From positions 1 through 64,000 of the forward strand of contig CAYWZW010000018.1 in assembly GCA_964462945.1 (NCBI GenBank): DNA of 64,000 bases, in the 5' to 3' direction. The first letter of the stretch is position 1. Every line of letters begins with the position of its first letter. Position numbers and translations under genes: made by a program. Below are positions 1 through 7,756 of the stretch, one piece after another. The notes beneath the pieces were generated by a model. That model did no database searches and was not told the origin of the DNA. It was given only the letters and a program-made list of their open reading frames with translations. The stretch comes from GCA-020343675 sp964462945. Its GTDB lineage: Bacteria; Planctomycetota; Phycisphaerae; Sedimentisphaerales; Anaerobacaceae.

Positions 1-163
1 TATGCGACCAAAGATGAATTGTTGCTAAGGGGATATGATCTACCCTGTTATCCCTGCTCTCCGGGTTTGACAGCTTCCTCCACGTCAAGAGAAGGGCGAA
101 TTTAATATGGAGGACGGTTTGTCTATGGCCGAATAATTTGTATGTTTTGTGAAGGAGGTTGAC

Positions 164-1030
164 ATGAATGAAGTAATGACGCCACGCGGGGTAGAACCCG
201 CAAAAATCCTGCAGATCGCAATCGCCAACAAAGTGCCCGCCATTATGTCGTATTTGTCGAAAGACAAATGGCACGTTGCGAAGGTGGTGCTGACGGACCT
301 TGTCGGGGACAGACTAAGCGTTGAGAGCAGCGCCCCCAGAAAGATACAGCGTCCGATAAACATACGTGTGCAACAACCGGTCGGCCTATCGTTCAAGTAC
401 GAGTACGGCAAGTTTGTTTTCGACACGACTGTGATGGGCCTTGAGCCATCCCGCGGCCCGGAGGGCCATCGAGAGGGAGGCGGTACGATAATCTTAGCGG
501 TGCCGGATAAGATTGAGGTGGTCCAGAGGCGAAGCTACTTCCGTGTCAGCGTGCCGGAATCGCTGAAGGTGCAAGTGCTGCTGTGGCATCGCAGCGGCAA
601 GCGTGAAGAGCCAGACCGGACACAGGATGCGGCCGAACAGATGCACAACGGCTGCCACGGCAGGCTCGTTGACATCTCTGCCGGCGGCGCGCAGGTTATC
701 GTGCCGCAGGAAAATTCCGGCTCGCCGGGACAAGGGGCGGAGCCTTCGACGGCACTCGGCACAGGCTTCAAGAAAGGGCAGTTTGTCGGCATGCGATTCA
801 CGCCGTTGCCTTACGAAACGCCGCTGATGCTCAGCGCTCAAATCAGGAACGTCCTACCTACCGCAGATGGTGCAAATGCCTCGCTGGGATTGCAGATTGT
901 CGGTCTGGAAGCAAGCCCCGAAGGGCGCGAGGTTCTGACCCGGCTGATCGGCATTGTCGAGCGGTATTATCAGATCAACCAGTCCGGCGTCAAGCAGCAG
1001 GATGTGCAACCGGTCGCGAATGCCGTGTAG
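164..1030 (+). CDS. YcgR-like PilZ domain protein
   Basis: Probable cyclic-di-GMP effector with two domains, as in the flagellar brake YcgR. The start chosen is the ATG at 164, because AAGGAGG at 152-158 sits 5 bases upstream; the open frame runs back to a GTG at 149 that would place the ribosome site inside the gene. The N-terminal half (about residues 10-115) resembles the YcgR-N region. The PilZ domain begins with the arginine motif QRRSYFR (residues 121-127) and has the D-x-S-x-x-G motif at residues 170-175 (DISAGG). Both are the known c-di-GMP contacts of the family. An extra stretch around residues 186-200 (SGSPGQGAEPSTALG) is encoded by a repeat-like sequence. No flagellar gene is adjacent, so the target (motility, pili or polysaccharide) is unknown. 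It converges on pssA, 23 bases away. Confidence 0.85.
   Translation: MNEVMTPRGVEPAKILQIAIANKVPAIMSYLSKDKWHVAKVVLTDLVGDRLSVESSAPRKIQRPINIRVQQPVGLSFKYEYGKFVFDTTVMGLEPSRGPEGHREGGGTIILAVPDKIEVVQRRSYFRVSVPESLKVQVLLWHRSGKREEPDRTQDAAEQMHNGCHGRLVDISAGGAQVIVPQENSGSPGQGAEPSTALGTGFKKGQFVGMRFTPLPYETPLMLSAQIRNVLPTADGANASLGLQIVGLEASPEGREVLTRLIGIVERYYQINQSGVKQQDVQPVANAV
734..766 (+). repeat. Palindrome-rich repeat-like segment inside the PilZ gene
   Basis: A GC-rich segment containing AGCCTTCGACGGCACTCGG encodes the low-complexity stretch around AEPSTALG between PilZ strands. It has the look of dispersed palindromic repeats often scattered in bacterial genomes, and its antisense reading (PVPSAVEGSA) is a familiar translation of such repeats. 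It keeps the frame open. That it is a mobile or dispersed repeat is inference, since no second copy was found in this window. Confidence 0.4.
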
Positions 1031-1053
1031 AGTGCGGGTCCGCTGCGCACTCA

Positions 1054-2058
1054 TCAGGAAACACTATCGTCCTGCTGGTTAGCCTCGGCTTGCTCAGCAA
1101 CCGCCAAAGCTGAATGCGGCTGGGCTGCCGGGACAAGATTCCCCTCGTCGTGGACCGCTTTGAGCCCCCATTTTGCAGGTAATCGCGGAACGAGAACCCT
1201 GAAGTAGAGCCATTTCACAAAACTGCTCGCGGCGAAACCGCAGAAAATCACCACTAAAGCAACCTGTATGTTCCACCAGACAAAAGCCAGTAGCAACAGG
1301 ACTCTGATGAGGTAGGTGAATGGTTTCTTACCCTTGAGGTACTGATTCAGGACATGCGGATATCGAATCCTGCTGACCATCAGTATGGATATCCCCAGAG
1401 CCAAAAACGGCAGGATGTAAAGAATGGCATTTGCCGTCGGAAGTGTTTCCTGATGGAGTATGATGAGGCTGACGATGACGCCCGCGGCGGCTGGCGTCGG
1501 CAGGCCCACAAAGCTCATGTGGGCGGATTCATCCTCTTCATTCTCGACATTGAATCTGGCTAACCGGATGGCCGCACAGCTCATATACGCCGCCGCCGAC
1601 AGCCAGATGGAGCGATGCAGGAAACTGCCATCGCCGAAGCCGATCGATTCCAGAACTGTAAGCATCAAAAACGCCGGCGCCGCGCCGAAGCTGATAACGT
1701 CACAAAGGCTGTCGAGCTGCCCCCCGAAGCTGGACGTGCTCTTGACTTTTCGCGCGACCCGGCCGTCGAGCATATCGGCAACCATCGCCAACAGAATCAT
1801 ATAAGCGGACATCGCGTACGTGGTGGACCCGAACATGAAGAAGGGTATTCGGGAACCTTCCGCGAGCGGCTCGATACTGAGCTTTGCGCCTTTGCTGGCG
1901 AGAATAATAGCCGTGAAACCGCATACCCCGTTCAGAACTGTAATCAACGATGGCAGAATCGTGATGTACTTGAGCCTCTGCCTTCGCATTCGCCGCAGCA
2001 GCCTCTTGCCGGCAGCTTCAGTTTTTGATCTGGGCATCTTTCGCATCTCGAATTTCAT
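1054..2058 (-). CDS. pssA: CDP-diacylglycerol--serine O-phosphatidyltransferase
   Basis: Membrane enzyme that joins serine to CDP-diacylglycerol, making phosphatidylserine, the substrate of the neighbouring Psd. The CDP-alcohol phosphotransferase signature D-G-x2-A-R-x8-G-x3-D-x3-D is complete at residues 98-120 (D98, G99, A102, R103, G112, D116, D120). Several hydrophobic segments follow, consistent with the PssA fold. It overlaps the end of psd by 41 bases, so the two are one transcript. Alternative ATG starts at 2046 and 2037 are possible; the ribosome site is weak at all three. The basic N-terminus (KRLLRRMRRQR) probably lies on the cytoplasmic face. Length of 334 residues is somewhat above the usual 240-280 because of the C-terminal tail. 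The reaction is well supported. Confidence 0.9.
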   Translation of the reverse strand: MKFEMRKMPRSKTEAAGKRLLRRMRRQRLKYITILPSLITVLNGVCGFTAIILASKGAKLSIEPLAEGSRIPFFMFGSTTYAMSAYMILLAMVADMLDGRVARKVKSTSSFGGQLDSLCDVISFGAAPAFLMLTVLESIGFGDGSFLHRSIWLSAAAYMSCAAIRLARFNVENEEDESAHMSFVGLPTPAAAGVIVSLIILHQETLPTANAILYILPFLALGISILMVSRIRYPHVLNQYLKGKKPFTYLIRVLLLLAFVWWNIQVALVVIFCGFAASSFVKWLYFRVLVPRLPAKWGLKAVHDEGNLVPAAQPHSALAVAEQAEANQQDDSVS

Positions 2059-2734
2059 ATCTTATCAGCGGCGTCAGGCCCGCTTTCACCTTATCGCCTA
2101 TTCGAACGAGGCACTTCACATCTTCCCGGGCAGGCACATAAAGTTCCGTTCGGGACCCAAACTTTATCATCCCGAATTTCTCGCCGCCAGCCAATTCTTT
2201 TCCCGGCGCTGTCCGGCACACGATTCGCCGGGCAATCGCTCCGCTGATTTGACGGACGATCAGTCTGTCTTGGGGACTTTCGGTTCTGACCAGGCCCAGG
2301 TCGTTCGACTCGTTGACCCGTCCCGATTCTAAATTCATGGCGTTCTTATACTTGCCTTTTTTGTAGCTGACCGTTTCGACCCTCACGCTGCATGGAGCAC
2401 GATTGATATGGACGTCGAAAATGCTCAAGAATATCCCGATCCGCAGGGCGGATTCGCCGATGAAAGTACTTTCCTGCACCTGCTCGATGTCGGTAATCCG
2501 GCCGTCAGCCGGCGCCAACAGCAAATTGCCGTCCGAAGGACTGCGACGCTCGGGATCGCGAAAGAACATCAAAGCCCATATCAACACGGCTGCCGAGAGT
2601 GCCTCAACCACGAGGATGGCCCAGGGCGCCAGAAACGCCGTCATGCCCAGCGGAAAGGCCGCCATCATTACCAGCACCGCCGCGGGGTAAATGACAACCT
2701 GCGGCCAACCATATTTGGTCAGGGGAATTCTCAT
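2018..2734 (-). CDS. psd: Phosphatidylserine decarboxylase proenzyme
   Basis: Converts phosphatidylserine to phosphatidylethanolamine. The protein belongs to the short Psd type: an N-terminal membrane segment (about residues 14-57), the conserved DVHINRAP region (His109) and the self-cleavage site KFGSRTELYV with Gly193-Ser194, where the serine becomes the pyruvoyl cofactor of the small alpha chain. The 238-residue length fits this type. It precedes and overlaps pssA, so the two consecutive steps are coded together. There is no clear ribosome site before ATG 2734; the 70 bases upstream are a degenerate TTGATAGTTGATGGTTG-type repeat and then an intrinsic terminator. Expression may therefore depend on read-through of that terminator or on an unseen start signal. 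Confidence 0.92.
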   Translation of the reverse strand: MRIPLTKYGWPQVVIYPAAVLVMMAAFPLGMTAFLAPWAILVVEALSAAVLIWALMFFRDPERRSPSDGNLLLAPADGRITDIEQVQESTFIGESALRIGIFLSIFDVHINRAPCSVRVETVSYKKGKYKNAMNLESGRVNESNDLGLVRTESPQDRLIVRQISGAIARRIVCRTAPGKELAGGEKFGMIKFGSRTELYVPAREDVKCLVRIGDKVKAGLTPLIRYEIRDAKDAQIKN

Positions 2735-2801
2735 GTTCGTAGTTCATTGTTCGTAGCTCATACTTCGCAGCACTATGAACTATCAACCATCAACTATCAA
2801 C

Positions 2802-2831
2802 AAAAAAAGGCCGACCCTGTGGGTATCGGCC
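2802..2831 (-). terminator. Intrinsic terminator upstream of psd
   Basis: Read on the minus strand, a GGCCGA/TCGGCC stem (2831-2826 with 2814-2809), extended by an inner CCC/GGG, is followed directly by seven T residues (2808-2802). It lies 68 bases before the psd start in the same direction, so it ends a short upstream transcript or works as an attenuator. Confidence 0.75.
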
Positions 2832-2933
2832 TCTTGAAGGAGGGTGATGACGCATGATTTCGTTTTCACCGCCGCCCGCCGAACCCGGCAGGCTGACTTG
2901 TCCCAAGCACTGACTTCCGTGAACGGCCTATCA
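2808..2933 (-). ncRNA. Candidate structured small RNA or psd leader
   Basis: About 126 nt between a plausible promoter (2940-2967) and the terminator at 2802-2831. It holds a perfect 8-bp hairpin with a GGTT loop (GCCTGCCG/CGGCGGGC, 2905-2886) and a second helix GGTGA...TCACC, then a CCCTCC stretch complementary to a ribosome site. I do not recognise it as a known riboswitch class, 6S RNA or SRP RNA. It may be an independent sRNA or a cis-acting attenuator of psd-pssA. Confidence 0.4.
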
Positions 2934-2939
2934 TGTGTT

Positions 2940-2967
2940 TCTATATTTATAGACGCAGAACCCCCAA
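2940..2967 (-). promoter_or_regulatory. Possible sigma-70 promoter for the minus-strand leader RNA
   Basis: On the minus strand TTGGGG (2967-2962) and TATAGA (2945-2940) are separated by 16 bases. The match is moderate; transcription would start near 2933. Confidence 0.35.
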
Positions 2968-3047
2968 GAAAGTTACAGGATTTTTCACGATTTTCTCAAA
3001 ATTTGGATAAAAACCAGCCTCCCCTCGCTGCCGAGAATAAACTTCTC

Positions 3048-3076
3048 TTGTGGCGTACCGTAGTGAGTGATATAAT
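3048..3076 (+). promoter_or_regulatory. Sigma-70-type promoter of ssrA
   Basis: TTGTGG (3048-3053), a 17-base spacer and a perfect TATAAT (3071-3076). It lies 86 bases before the mature tmRNA 5' end, leaving a leader of about 80 nt for RNase P to remove. Confidence 0.7.
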
Positions 3077-3162
3077 ATGGCGCAGGTTATAACTGGACTT
3101 TTGCAAAACTCTTGTTATAGGGAGGATATGGGTATCGGGAAGCGAGTTTGAAAAGTGAATAC

Positions 3163-3513
3163 GGGGGCGAATGGCTTCGACCGGATGGCGGATAGATAAG
3201 TTGCATGCTCAGGACGCCGGTTGGCCTGGCTAATCATCCGGCACTAAACTTAATTGGCAACTACCAGTTGCGCATGGCTGCCTAATTAGGCAGCCCGTCC
3301 TGCCCGATTTTGCCTGTGGGTCGGGTAAGGGCGTCACACAGCAGGCTGGCCGAGCCGGTTGTTCGGGCCGGCAAGGTGAGAACTCTCCGAAATAGCCGAG
3401 TCAAGAGCCTGTCGTTTGGCGTTTGGCAAAGCGAAAAAGCAATAAAGCGACTAAGCATGTAGATGCTTATCTTGAAACATCTCGGGACGGGGGTTCGAAT
3501 CCCCCCGCCTCCA
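3163..3513 (+). ncRNA. ssrA: Transfer-messenger RNA (tmRNA)
   Basis: One-piece tmRNA that rescues stalled ribosomes by trans-translation. The 5' GGGGGCG (3163-3169) pairs with 3' CGCCTCC (3506-3512) to form a 7-bp acceptor stem including the G3-U wobble used by alanyl-tRNA synthetase; discriminator A is at 3513 and the CCA is not encoded. The TTGCATGC and ACTAAGCATGTAGA blocks and the T-arm GGTTCGAAT match the family. The likely resume codon is GGC after TTAATT, giving a tag read as GNYQLRMAA then TAA, and the stop sits in the loop of a perfect GGCTGCC/GGCAGCC helix as usual. The resume codon is deduced by alignment to E. coli and could be off by a few codons. The 3' end is the attachment site of a genomic island. 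Confidence 0.95.
3491..3513 (+). repeat. attL: 23-bp direct repeat within tmRNA 3' end
   Basis: The last 23 bases of tmRNA, from GGGTTCGAAT through GCCTCCA, recur exactly and in the same orientation at 40372-40394. The bases on either side of the two copies differ. This is the usual signature of integrase-mediated insertion that keeps the RNA gene intact on one side. Confidence 0.85.
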
Positions 3514-3781
3514 TTTTCATTTTCTGCCGCTAACGGCTTGTGCTCCAAGAGCTTACGCTCTGCTTCTATGGACTCCACGGGCTTGGAGGGCACGCTCTTG
3601 GCACACTTTGGTTCAAAAAGGACGGTTTCGCCGATCTTCTCGGCCAGTTCTGAAAGCCGTTCATTTCGGTTCTTGGCATAGACATTCATGGTCAGATTTG
3701 GGGTTGAATGGCGCGCTAAGGTCTGCAACTCCTTGACGTTCGCTCCTGCTTGATTGGCCGGCCGCAACAAGCTGCGAACTA
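3514..3781 (-). pseudogene. Tyrosine recombinase (integrase) C-terminal remnant
   Basis: Reading leftward from 3781, the translation NVKELQTLARHSTPNL followed by TMNVYAKNRNERLSELAEK matches the end of phage-type tyrosine integrases, with the conserved H of LARHS and the catalytic Y of NVYA. The remaining roughly 300 N-terminal residues with the R-K-H-x-x-R core are absent: the frame is cut just after the stop of the small gene at 3779. There is no stop before the attachment repeat, so the frame runs on into antisense tmRNA as far as 3282. The remnant marks this as the integrase end of the island. Confidence 0.75.
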
Positions 3782-3985
3782 ACTTCGGATTGAAAAGGTA
3801 TAGCCATATTTCCAGCCTTTGCCGCTGGTATTGTCCTCATATCCCTGGGCCAGCATTCTCCTTTCCCATTGCCGGGCAGCCGTCTCGCAAGTGAATTGCT
3901 GCATAACTCTGAAGTCGCGAGGATTTCCCTGCTCCCGTTTTCTTCGTTCCGGCTCATCGGTCAGTCCTGCATACCTCATACACAC
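3779..3985 (-). CDS. Small conserved-looking protein, GIY-YIG-like pattern
   Basis: A 68-residue basic protein. It starts with GTG at 3985 (MCMRYAGL), preceded by GAAGG four bases upstream. The pattern YAGLTDEPERRKREQGNP, then a WERRML helix and GWKYGYTFSI at the end, resembles small hypothetical proteins common on planctomycete and phage-like islands, and loosely the start of GIY-YIG domains; I cannot assign a function. A 12-codon frame (ATG near 4012, MIEKNPTKVECV) with a good GGAGAG site overlaps its start and may couple translation. It lies between the integrase stub and the restriction operon. Confidence 0.55.
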   Translation of the reverse strand: MCMRYAGLTDEPERRKREQGNPRDFRVMQQFTCETAARQWERRMLAQGYEDNTSGKGWKYGYTFSIRS

Positions 3986-4109
3986 TCAACCTTCGTAGGA
4001 TTCTTTTCTATCATAATTTCTCTCCTGTTTACCTTATCGGCCAGCCTTAAATCGTGAGCCTTGTCGAACGCCCGCCGGGGGCGGCGATTATTTCGTCGAT
4101 TTGCTTTCC

Positions 4110-6914
4110 CTATATTCCACACAATAGGTCAGGAACATCAGACGGATCATGGGATACAGCCCACGACCATTTGCCAAAGCCGCCTTGTTGGTTCACGGCC
4201 TTGACCCATTCATCCAAAAATGAACGCTTCGTCTTGTCCTGCTGGGTGTCTTGGCCTTTGGTCTCCAATACCAGGAAATCACCCGTTTTGAGCTTGATCA
4301 AGAAATCAGGGCGATACTTCCTGACAATGCCCTGGAACGTGTACAGAATTTCAAAGCCCAGGTGGTCGTTTTTCACCCACGCCTTCACATTCTCATTCTG
4401 GTCAAGCTGGAAGGCTTCGGACGCTTCCCACGTACTGTCGAAGACACAGAAGTTTACGTGCGACTTCTTTGCGCATTCGCACGGTTTGGCCGTGTACCAG
4501 GTTCTCATATCGCCCGTAGAGCGAATTGGACGGTCACGGTCAAATACAGGTTCCAGAGTCTCTACATTGTCATGGTCGATTGCGTTCTTGATGTGCTGAA
4601 CGACCTTGTTCATATTCAGCGTGATTAGGATTCGGCGTCTCAGTTCGTCCTGGTGAAACAGAGAGGGCATGATCTGAATCTTGCCGGCGGAAATGAATTG
4701 TCCCACAATGCGAATCAACTGAGCGAGAAGAACCTCCTTGTTGCCCTTCCAGTTCTTCTGTATCTGGTCGTAGTTGTCTCTGGCCACCTCGAAGATTATC
4801 CGCTGCATCCGGAACTTCCGGCCCAGCTTCTCAAGGTCAATTTGAGAAATCTTCATAACATCGGGCTTGCCGTCCACCATCGGCGCTAATTCCGCGATTT
4901 GAGGGTTCTCGAAGGCGTTCAATTCAAGCGGCTTGACACGCTCCATATCGAGGGTGAGCCGGGGCCTGTAGGTCTGCTCAATACGAATGACGTTCGGCCA
5001 GCTAATCTCAAACTGCTTCTTCTCACCCACCGGCTCAATAGCCGTCTTCCATACGGGCGGCGGGGGTGGACCGTTTTCGTCAGTTGATTCGTGCGGAAGA
5101 AACGTAAACGGCACGCCGAAGATGTTCACGTATTCCGGCGTGAACATATCGCTTCCCGGCTGCATATCATACGAAGTTCTGCGAAGCCCTCTGCCGACAA
5201 CCTGTTCACAAAGCAACTGGCTGGTGAATGCTCGCAAGCCCATAATGTGCGTCACGGTCTTGGCGTCCCAGCCCTCCGAGAGCATTCCAACCGAAATGAC
5301 CTTCTGGACTTGCTCGCCCGGCTGCCCCCGCTTGCCTACGGTATCCACAGCCTTGCGAAGCTGCTCCGCCAGGTCCGCTTTGGTCAATTTCTTCACCGGC
5401 TGTTCACCTTCTTCGGATTCTTCACCACTATCGGTCTCCAAGGAACGCGCCTCGTCCTTAGCCTCGGCCATTTCCAAAACCTTCGAGTCTATGTGGAGTA
5501 TCCGTTCCGGGATACAAAGCTCCTCGATTCTAATCTTCTTGTGGTCGAAAGCGTACTTGATCCGCGCTGCCGTGTGAGTGGTGTTGGCAACGGTTATCAT
5601 TACCGGAGGCGTCGTCAGATATTTGTTTTCTGCCCACTTCTCAGCAGTCTCTAACCAGTCGCTCCCAAGTAGGTAATATGCGTTGACAATCAGATCAGGG
5701 AGCGGCTCGTGCGGCTCAGCCTTGCGGTTTATGTCGTCCTTGACGGTCTCGTCTTGATAGATATGGTACAGCTTCGACTTGTAGGTCTTCGCATCGGGCA
5801 AGGCGTCATCTCTGACCACCACGCGGGGCGTCTTGACAAGGCCGGATTCGATAGCATCGTTCAGGCCGAAATCGCTAACCACCCAGCCGAAGAGGGTTGC
5901 TTCCGAGGACTTTTTGCCCGACGGTGCAAACGGTGTCGCGGAGAAATCAAAGCAGTTCAGGATGCCTCGCGCCTTGTGGATTTTATCAAGCCCGCCTACC
6001 CAAACGGTGGCTTCCTGGGCGCTGTCCTTCATATCCCGCTGTCGCAGATACTTGCCGATGGCTTCGACATTGACGCGCCAGGCGTGGTGGGCCTCATCGT
6101 TTATGACAACGATATTGCGAGCACGGGCCATCTCGCCCAATACTTCCCGAACGTATGCTTCGTCGCTCTTGACGCCTCTTTTGTCAACGCTGCGTTTCTT
6201 GGCAACCTGTTCTTCAGTGTCCCAGCCCAGCTTGTGCCAGTTATGGATTAAGACCCTGCCCTGACGGAGTTTCTCCATAAGCCCGCCGGGGACTAAGCCG
6301 AACTCATCGTAGTAATTGCCCACTCCAAACGGTTCCAAGACCTTGAGACGCTCCTTCACAGTGAGTCCCGGCGCGATAGCCAGAATATGCTTTGAGAATC
6401 GGGCATCCTGTGGATATGCGACCTTATTCAAGACCTGCCAGGCAATCAGCATTGCCATAACAACGGTCTTGCCGGAGCCGGTAGCCATCTTCGAGCACAG
6501 CCGGCCGAAATCACCATCTTTCGGAATGCCAATTCCCGTCTTCTCGGCTGCCGGGGCCTCGATGAGCCAGATCAGGGTTTCTATCGCTTCGAGCTGGCAG
6601 AAGAACAGCGGATACTGCCTTTGCTCTCTGTCGTGCCAGTGCTCCAGAAGCCGCTTGGTTATGCCTGTGACGCCCGGATAGCCGTTCTCGCGCCAGGTCT
6701 TCACGCGAGAGCGGATTTGATTGACAAGCGGCAGCTCTACGAATATGCCGGGGTCATCGAAGGACTTTGAATCCGGCGTAGCCACCACGTAACCGGCGGG
6801 ACGGCGGCCATTGCGCTGGTCGAAGGTTCTGCTTTGTCGGTCATAGTGCCAGTGCGACTTCGGCTCCTCAAAAGGGGAATTGATGATTAAATGGTCTATT
6901 GAAGTGCGGCTCAT
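4110..6914 (-). CDS. Type III-like restriction endonuclease subunit (DEAH helicase-nuclease)
   Basis: Restriction (Res) subunit of 934 residues. Walker A ATGSGKT is at residues 144-150, the DEAH box in INDEAHHAW near 275-283, and a helicase C-terminal region around ISVGMLSEGWDAKTV and VVGRGLRR. A C-terminal PD-(D/E)xK-type nuclease motif is seen as PDFLIKLKTGDFLVLETKG. These are the parts expected for ATP-dependent cleavage of unmodified DNA. The start ATG overlaps the stop of the upstream bro gene by 4 bases, so mod, bro and res are translationally coupled. It is the last gene of the operon. The layout (separate Mod and Res, beta-class methylase) supports a type III assignment, but a related non-classical system is possible. 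Confidence 0.88.
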   Translation of the reverse strand: MSRTSIDHLIINSPFEEPKSHWHYDRQSRTFDQRNGRRPAGYVVATPDSKSFDDPGIFVELPLVNQIRSRVKTWRENGYPGVTGITKRLLEHWHDREQRQYPLFFCQLEAIETLIWLIEAPAAEKTGIGIPKDGDFGRLCSKMATGSGKTVVMAMLIAWQVLNKVAYPQDARFSKHILAIAPGLTVKERLKVLEPFGVGNYYDEFGLVPGGLMEKLRQGRVLIHNWHKLGWDTEEQVAKKRSVDKRGVKSDEAYVREVLGEMARARNIVVINDEAHHAWRVNVEAIGKYLRQRDMKDSAQEATVWVGGLDKIHKARGILNCFDFSATPFAPSGKKSSEATLFGWVVSDFGLNDAIESGLVKTPRVVVRDDALPDAKTYKSKLYHIYQDETVKDDINRKAEPHEPLPDLIVNAYYLLGSDWLETAEKWAENKYLTTPPVMITVANTTHTAARIKYAFDHKKIRIEELCIPERILHIDSKVLEMAEAKDEARSLETDSGEESEEGEQPVKKLTKADLAEQLRKAVDTVGKRGQPGEQVQKVISVGMLSEGWDAKTVTHIMGLRAFTSQLLCEQVVGRGLRRTSYDMQPGSDMFTPEYVNIFGVPFTFLPHESTDENGPPPPPVWKTAIEPVGEKKQFEISWPNVIRIEQTYRPRLTLDMERVKPLELNAFENPQIAELAPMVDGKPDVMKISQIDLEKLGRKFRMQRIIFEVARDNYDQIQKNWKGNKEVLLAQLIRIVGQFISAGKIQIMPSLFHQDELRRRILITLNMNKVVQHIKNAIDHDNVETLEPVFDRDRPIRSTGDMRTWYTAKPCECAKKSHVNFCVFDSTWEASEAFQLDQNENVKAWVKNDHLGFEILYTFQGIVRKYRPDFLIKLKTGDFLVLETKGQDTQQDKTKRSFLDEWVKAVNQQGGFGKWSWAVSHDPSDVPDLLCGI

Positions 6915-7756
6915 ACATTATCCTTCAACAGTTTTCGGTCCTGGGGCTGCTGCAGGTAGTTTCGCCTTGAAACTACCTTTTTGCCGGTTCTCGATTCGAG
7001 GTCTTTTCGGGCTTTTCCCGCGACCTCGCCGCCTTCGCGTGCGGCGTGTTTGCTTTCGGGGAAACCCTGAGCATCTTTGGTTCGGGTGATTTCAGTCGTA
7101 GCGGCCTCGCCTAACATCGAGAATATCTGCTCAAGGTCGTTCAAATGGTCGCGGAGATTCTCGCGTTTCAATCCCTTGAGTTTTTTGTATTGGCTGGGCG
7201 TCAGGCCGAATGTAGCCTTTGATATTTCAGCCGTCAGTATCGCGTATTCCGTGTCTTCCTTGACGCCGCGTTTCCTCCATTCGTCGGTTAATTCTTCACG
7301 TATGGCGATACCGCGCATACGTTTTTCAATCCAGCCGTCCGAGTAGCCTTTGGCCTTGTACAGCGCGCGGGTTCTCTTCGTGCCGAGTTCGGGGTCTTCG
7401 ATTTCCTGGATGCGTTCGTAGCCGACCCTCGCCAGCCACCGTTTGAACGGTTCGGCCTTGGGGCTGGGTATTGACTGGATAATGCGAAACATCGTCTCTG
7501 TATCAGCCATATCCGTCAGACGCAATTTGCCGTCGGCAGCGGGCATTTTGAAAGCGTTACATTTTGTAACGGTTTGGTCTGCGCCTTCGTCTTTGAGTCG
7601 TTTTTTCAAAACCCGCCAGTAAACAGGCGGGTTTTCGCTGTCAGTCAAAGCTGAGACAACGTCCACAACGGAGAAAAACCAGCTTTGCCGGTTATCGTCC
7701 CAATGACGTCGGATTTGTTTACCCCTGAATACCGCTATCTTCGTCGTTTCCATCAT
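6911..7756 (-). CDS. Bro-N / DinD-like protein embedded in the R-M operon
   Basis: A 281-residue protein with an N-terminal Bro-N domain (RHWDDNRQSWFFSVVDVVSA) as in phage antirepressors, followed by the conserved SIPSPKAEPFKRWLARVGYE and IREELTDEWRKRGV blocks of the DinD (DNA damage-inducible) family. It ends in a basic tail (ARKDLESRTGKKVVSRRNYL). Overlaps of 4 bases with mod upstream and res downstream show it is an integral part of the operon rather than an insertion. Bro-N proteins often bind DNA or counter repressors and RecA filaments; a role in controlling or licensing Res is inference only. Confidence 0.85.
   Translation of the reverse strand: MMETTKIAVFRGKQIRRHWDDNRQSWFFSVVDVVSALTDSENPPVYWRVLKKRLKDEGADQTVTKCNAFKMPAADGKLRLTDMADTETMFRIIQSIPSPKAEPFKRWLARVGYERIQEIEDPELGTKRTRALYKAKGYSDGWIEKRMRGIAIREELTDEWRKRGVKEDTEYAILTAEISKATFGLTPSQYKKLKGLKRENLRDHLNDLEQIFSMLGEAATTEITRTKDAQGFPESKHAAREGGEVAGKARKDLESRTGKKVVSRRNYLQQPQDRKLLKDNV

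Noticed and set aside
39..56. A 15-base match to the I-SceI homing endonuclease site (TACCCTGTTATCCCT)
   Set aside because: Three of the 18 site positions differ, no endonuclease gene is near, and no rRNA context exists. It is treated as coincidence; vector contamination is not suggested by the rest of the window.
1615..2332. Long plus-strand frames over pssA and psd
   Set aside because: They are antisense to two well-supported genes and have no domain features of their own.
2808..2933. 4.5S/SRP RNA or 6S RNA as identity of the minus-strand leader
   Set aside because: The SRP domain IV motif (GGAAG...AGCAGC) and the 6S open-complex-like bubble are not seen.
2844..3092. Plus-strand frame with a GAAGGAG site (82 residues)
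   Set aside because: The ribosome-like site is the antisense of the CCCTCC in the minus-strand leader RNA; the frame overlaps the tmRNA promoter and has no recognisable protein features.
3282..3513. Protein-coding frame GGGGIRTPVPRC... antisense to tmRNA
   Set aside because: This is read-through of the integrase stub into the tmRNA gene, a known source of spurious proteins.
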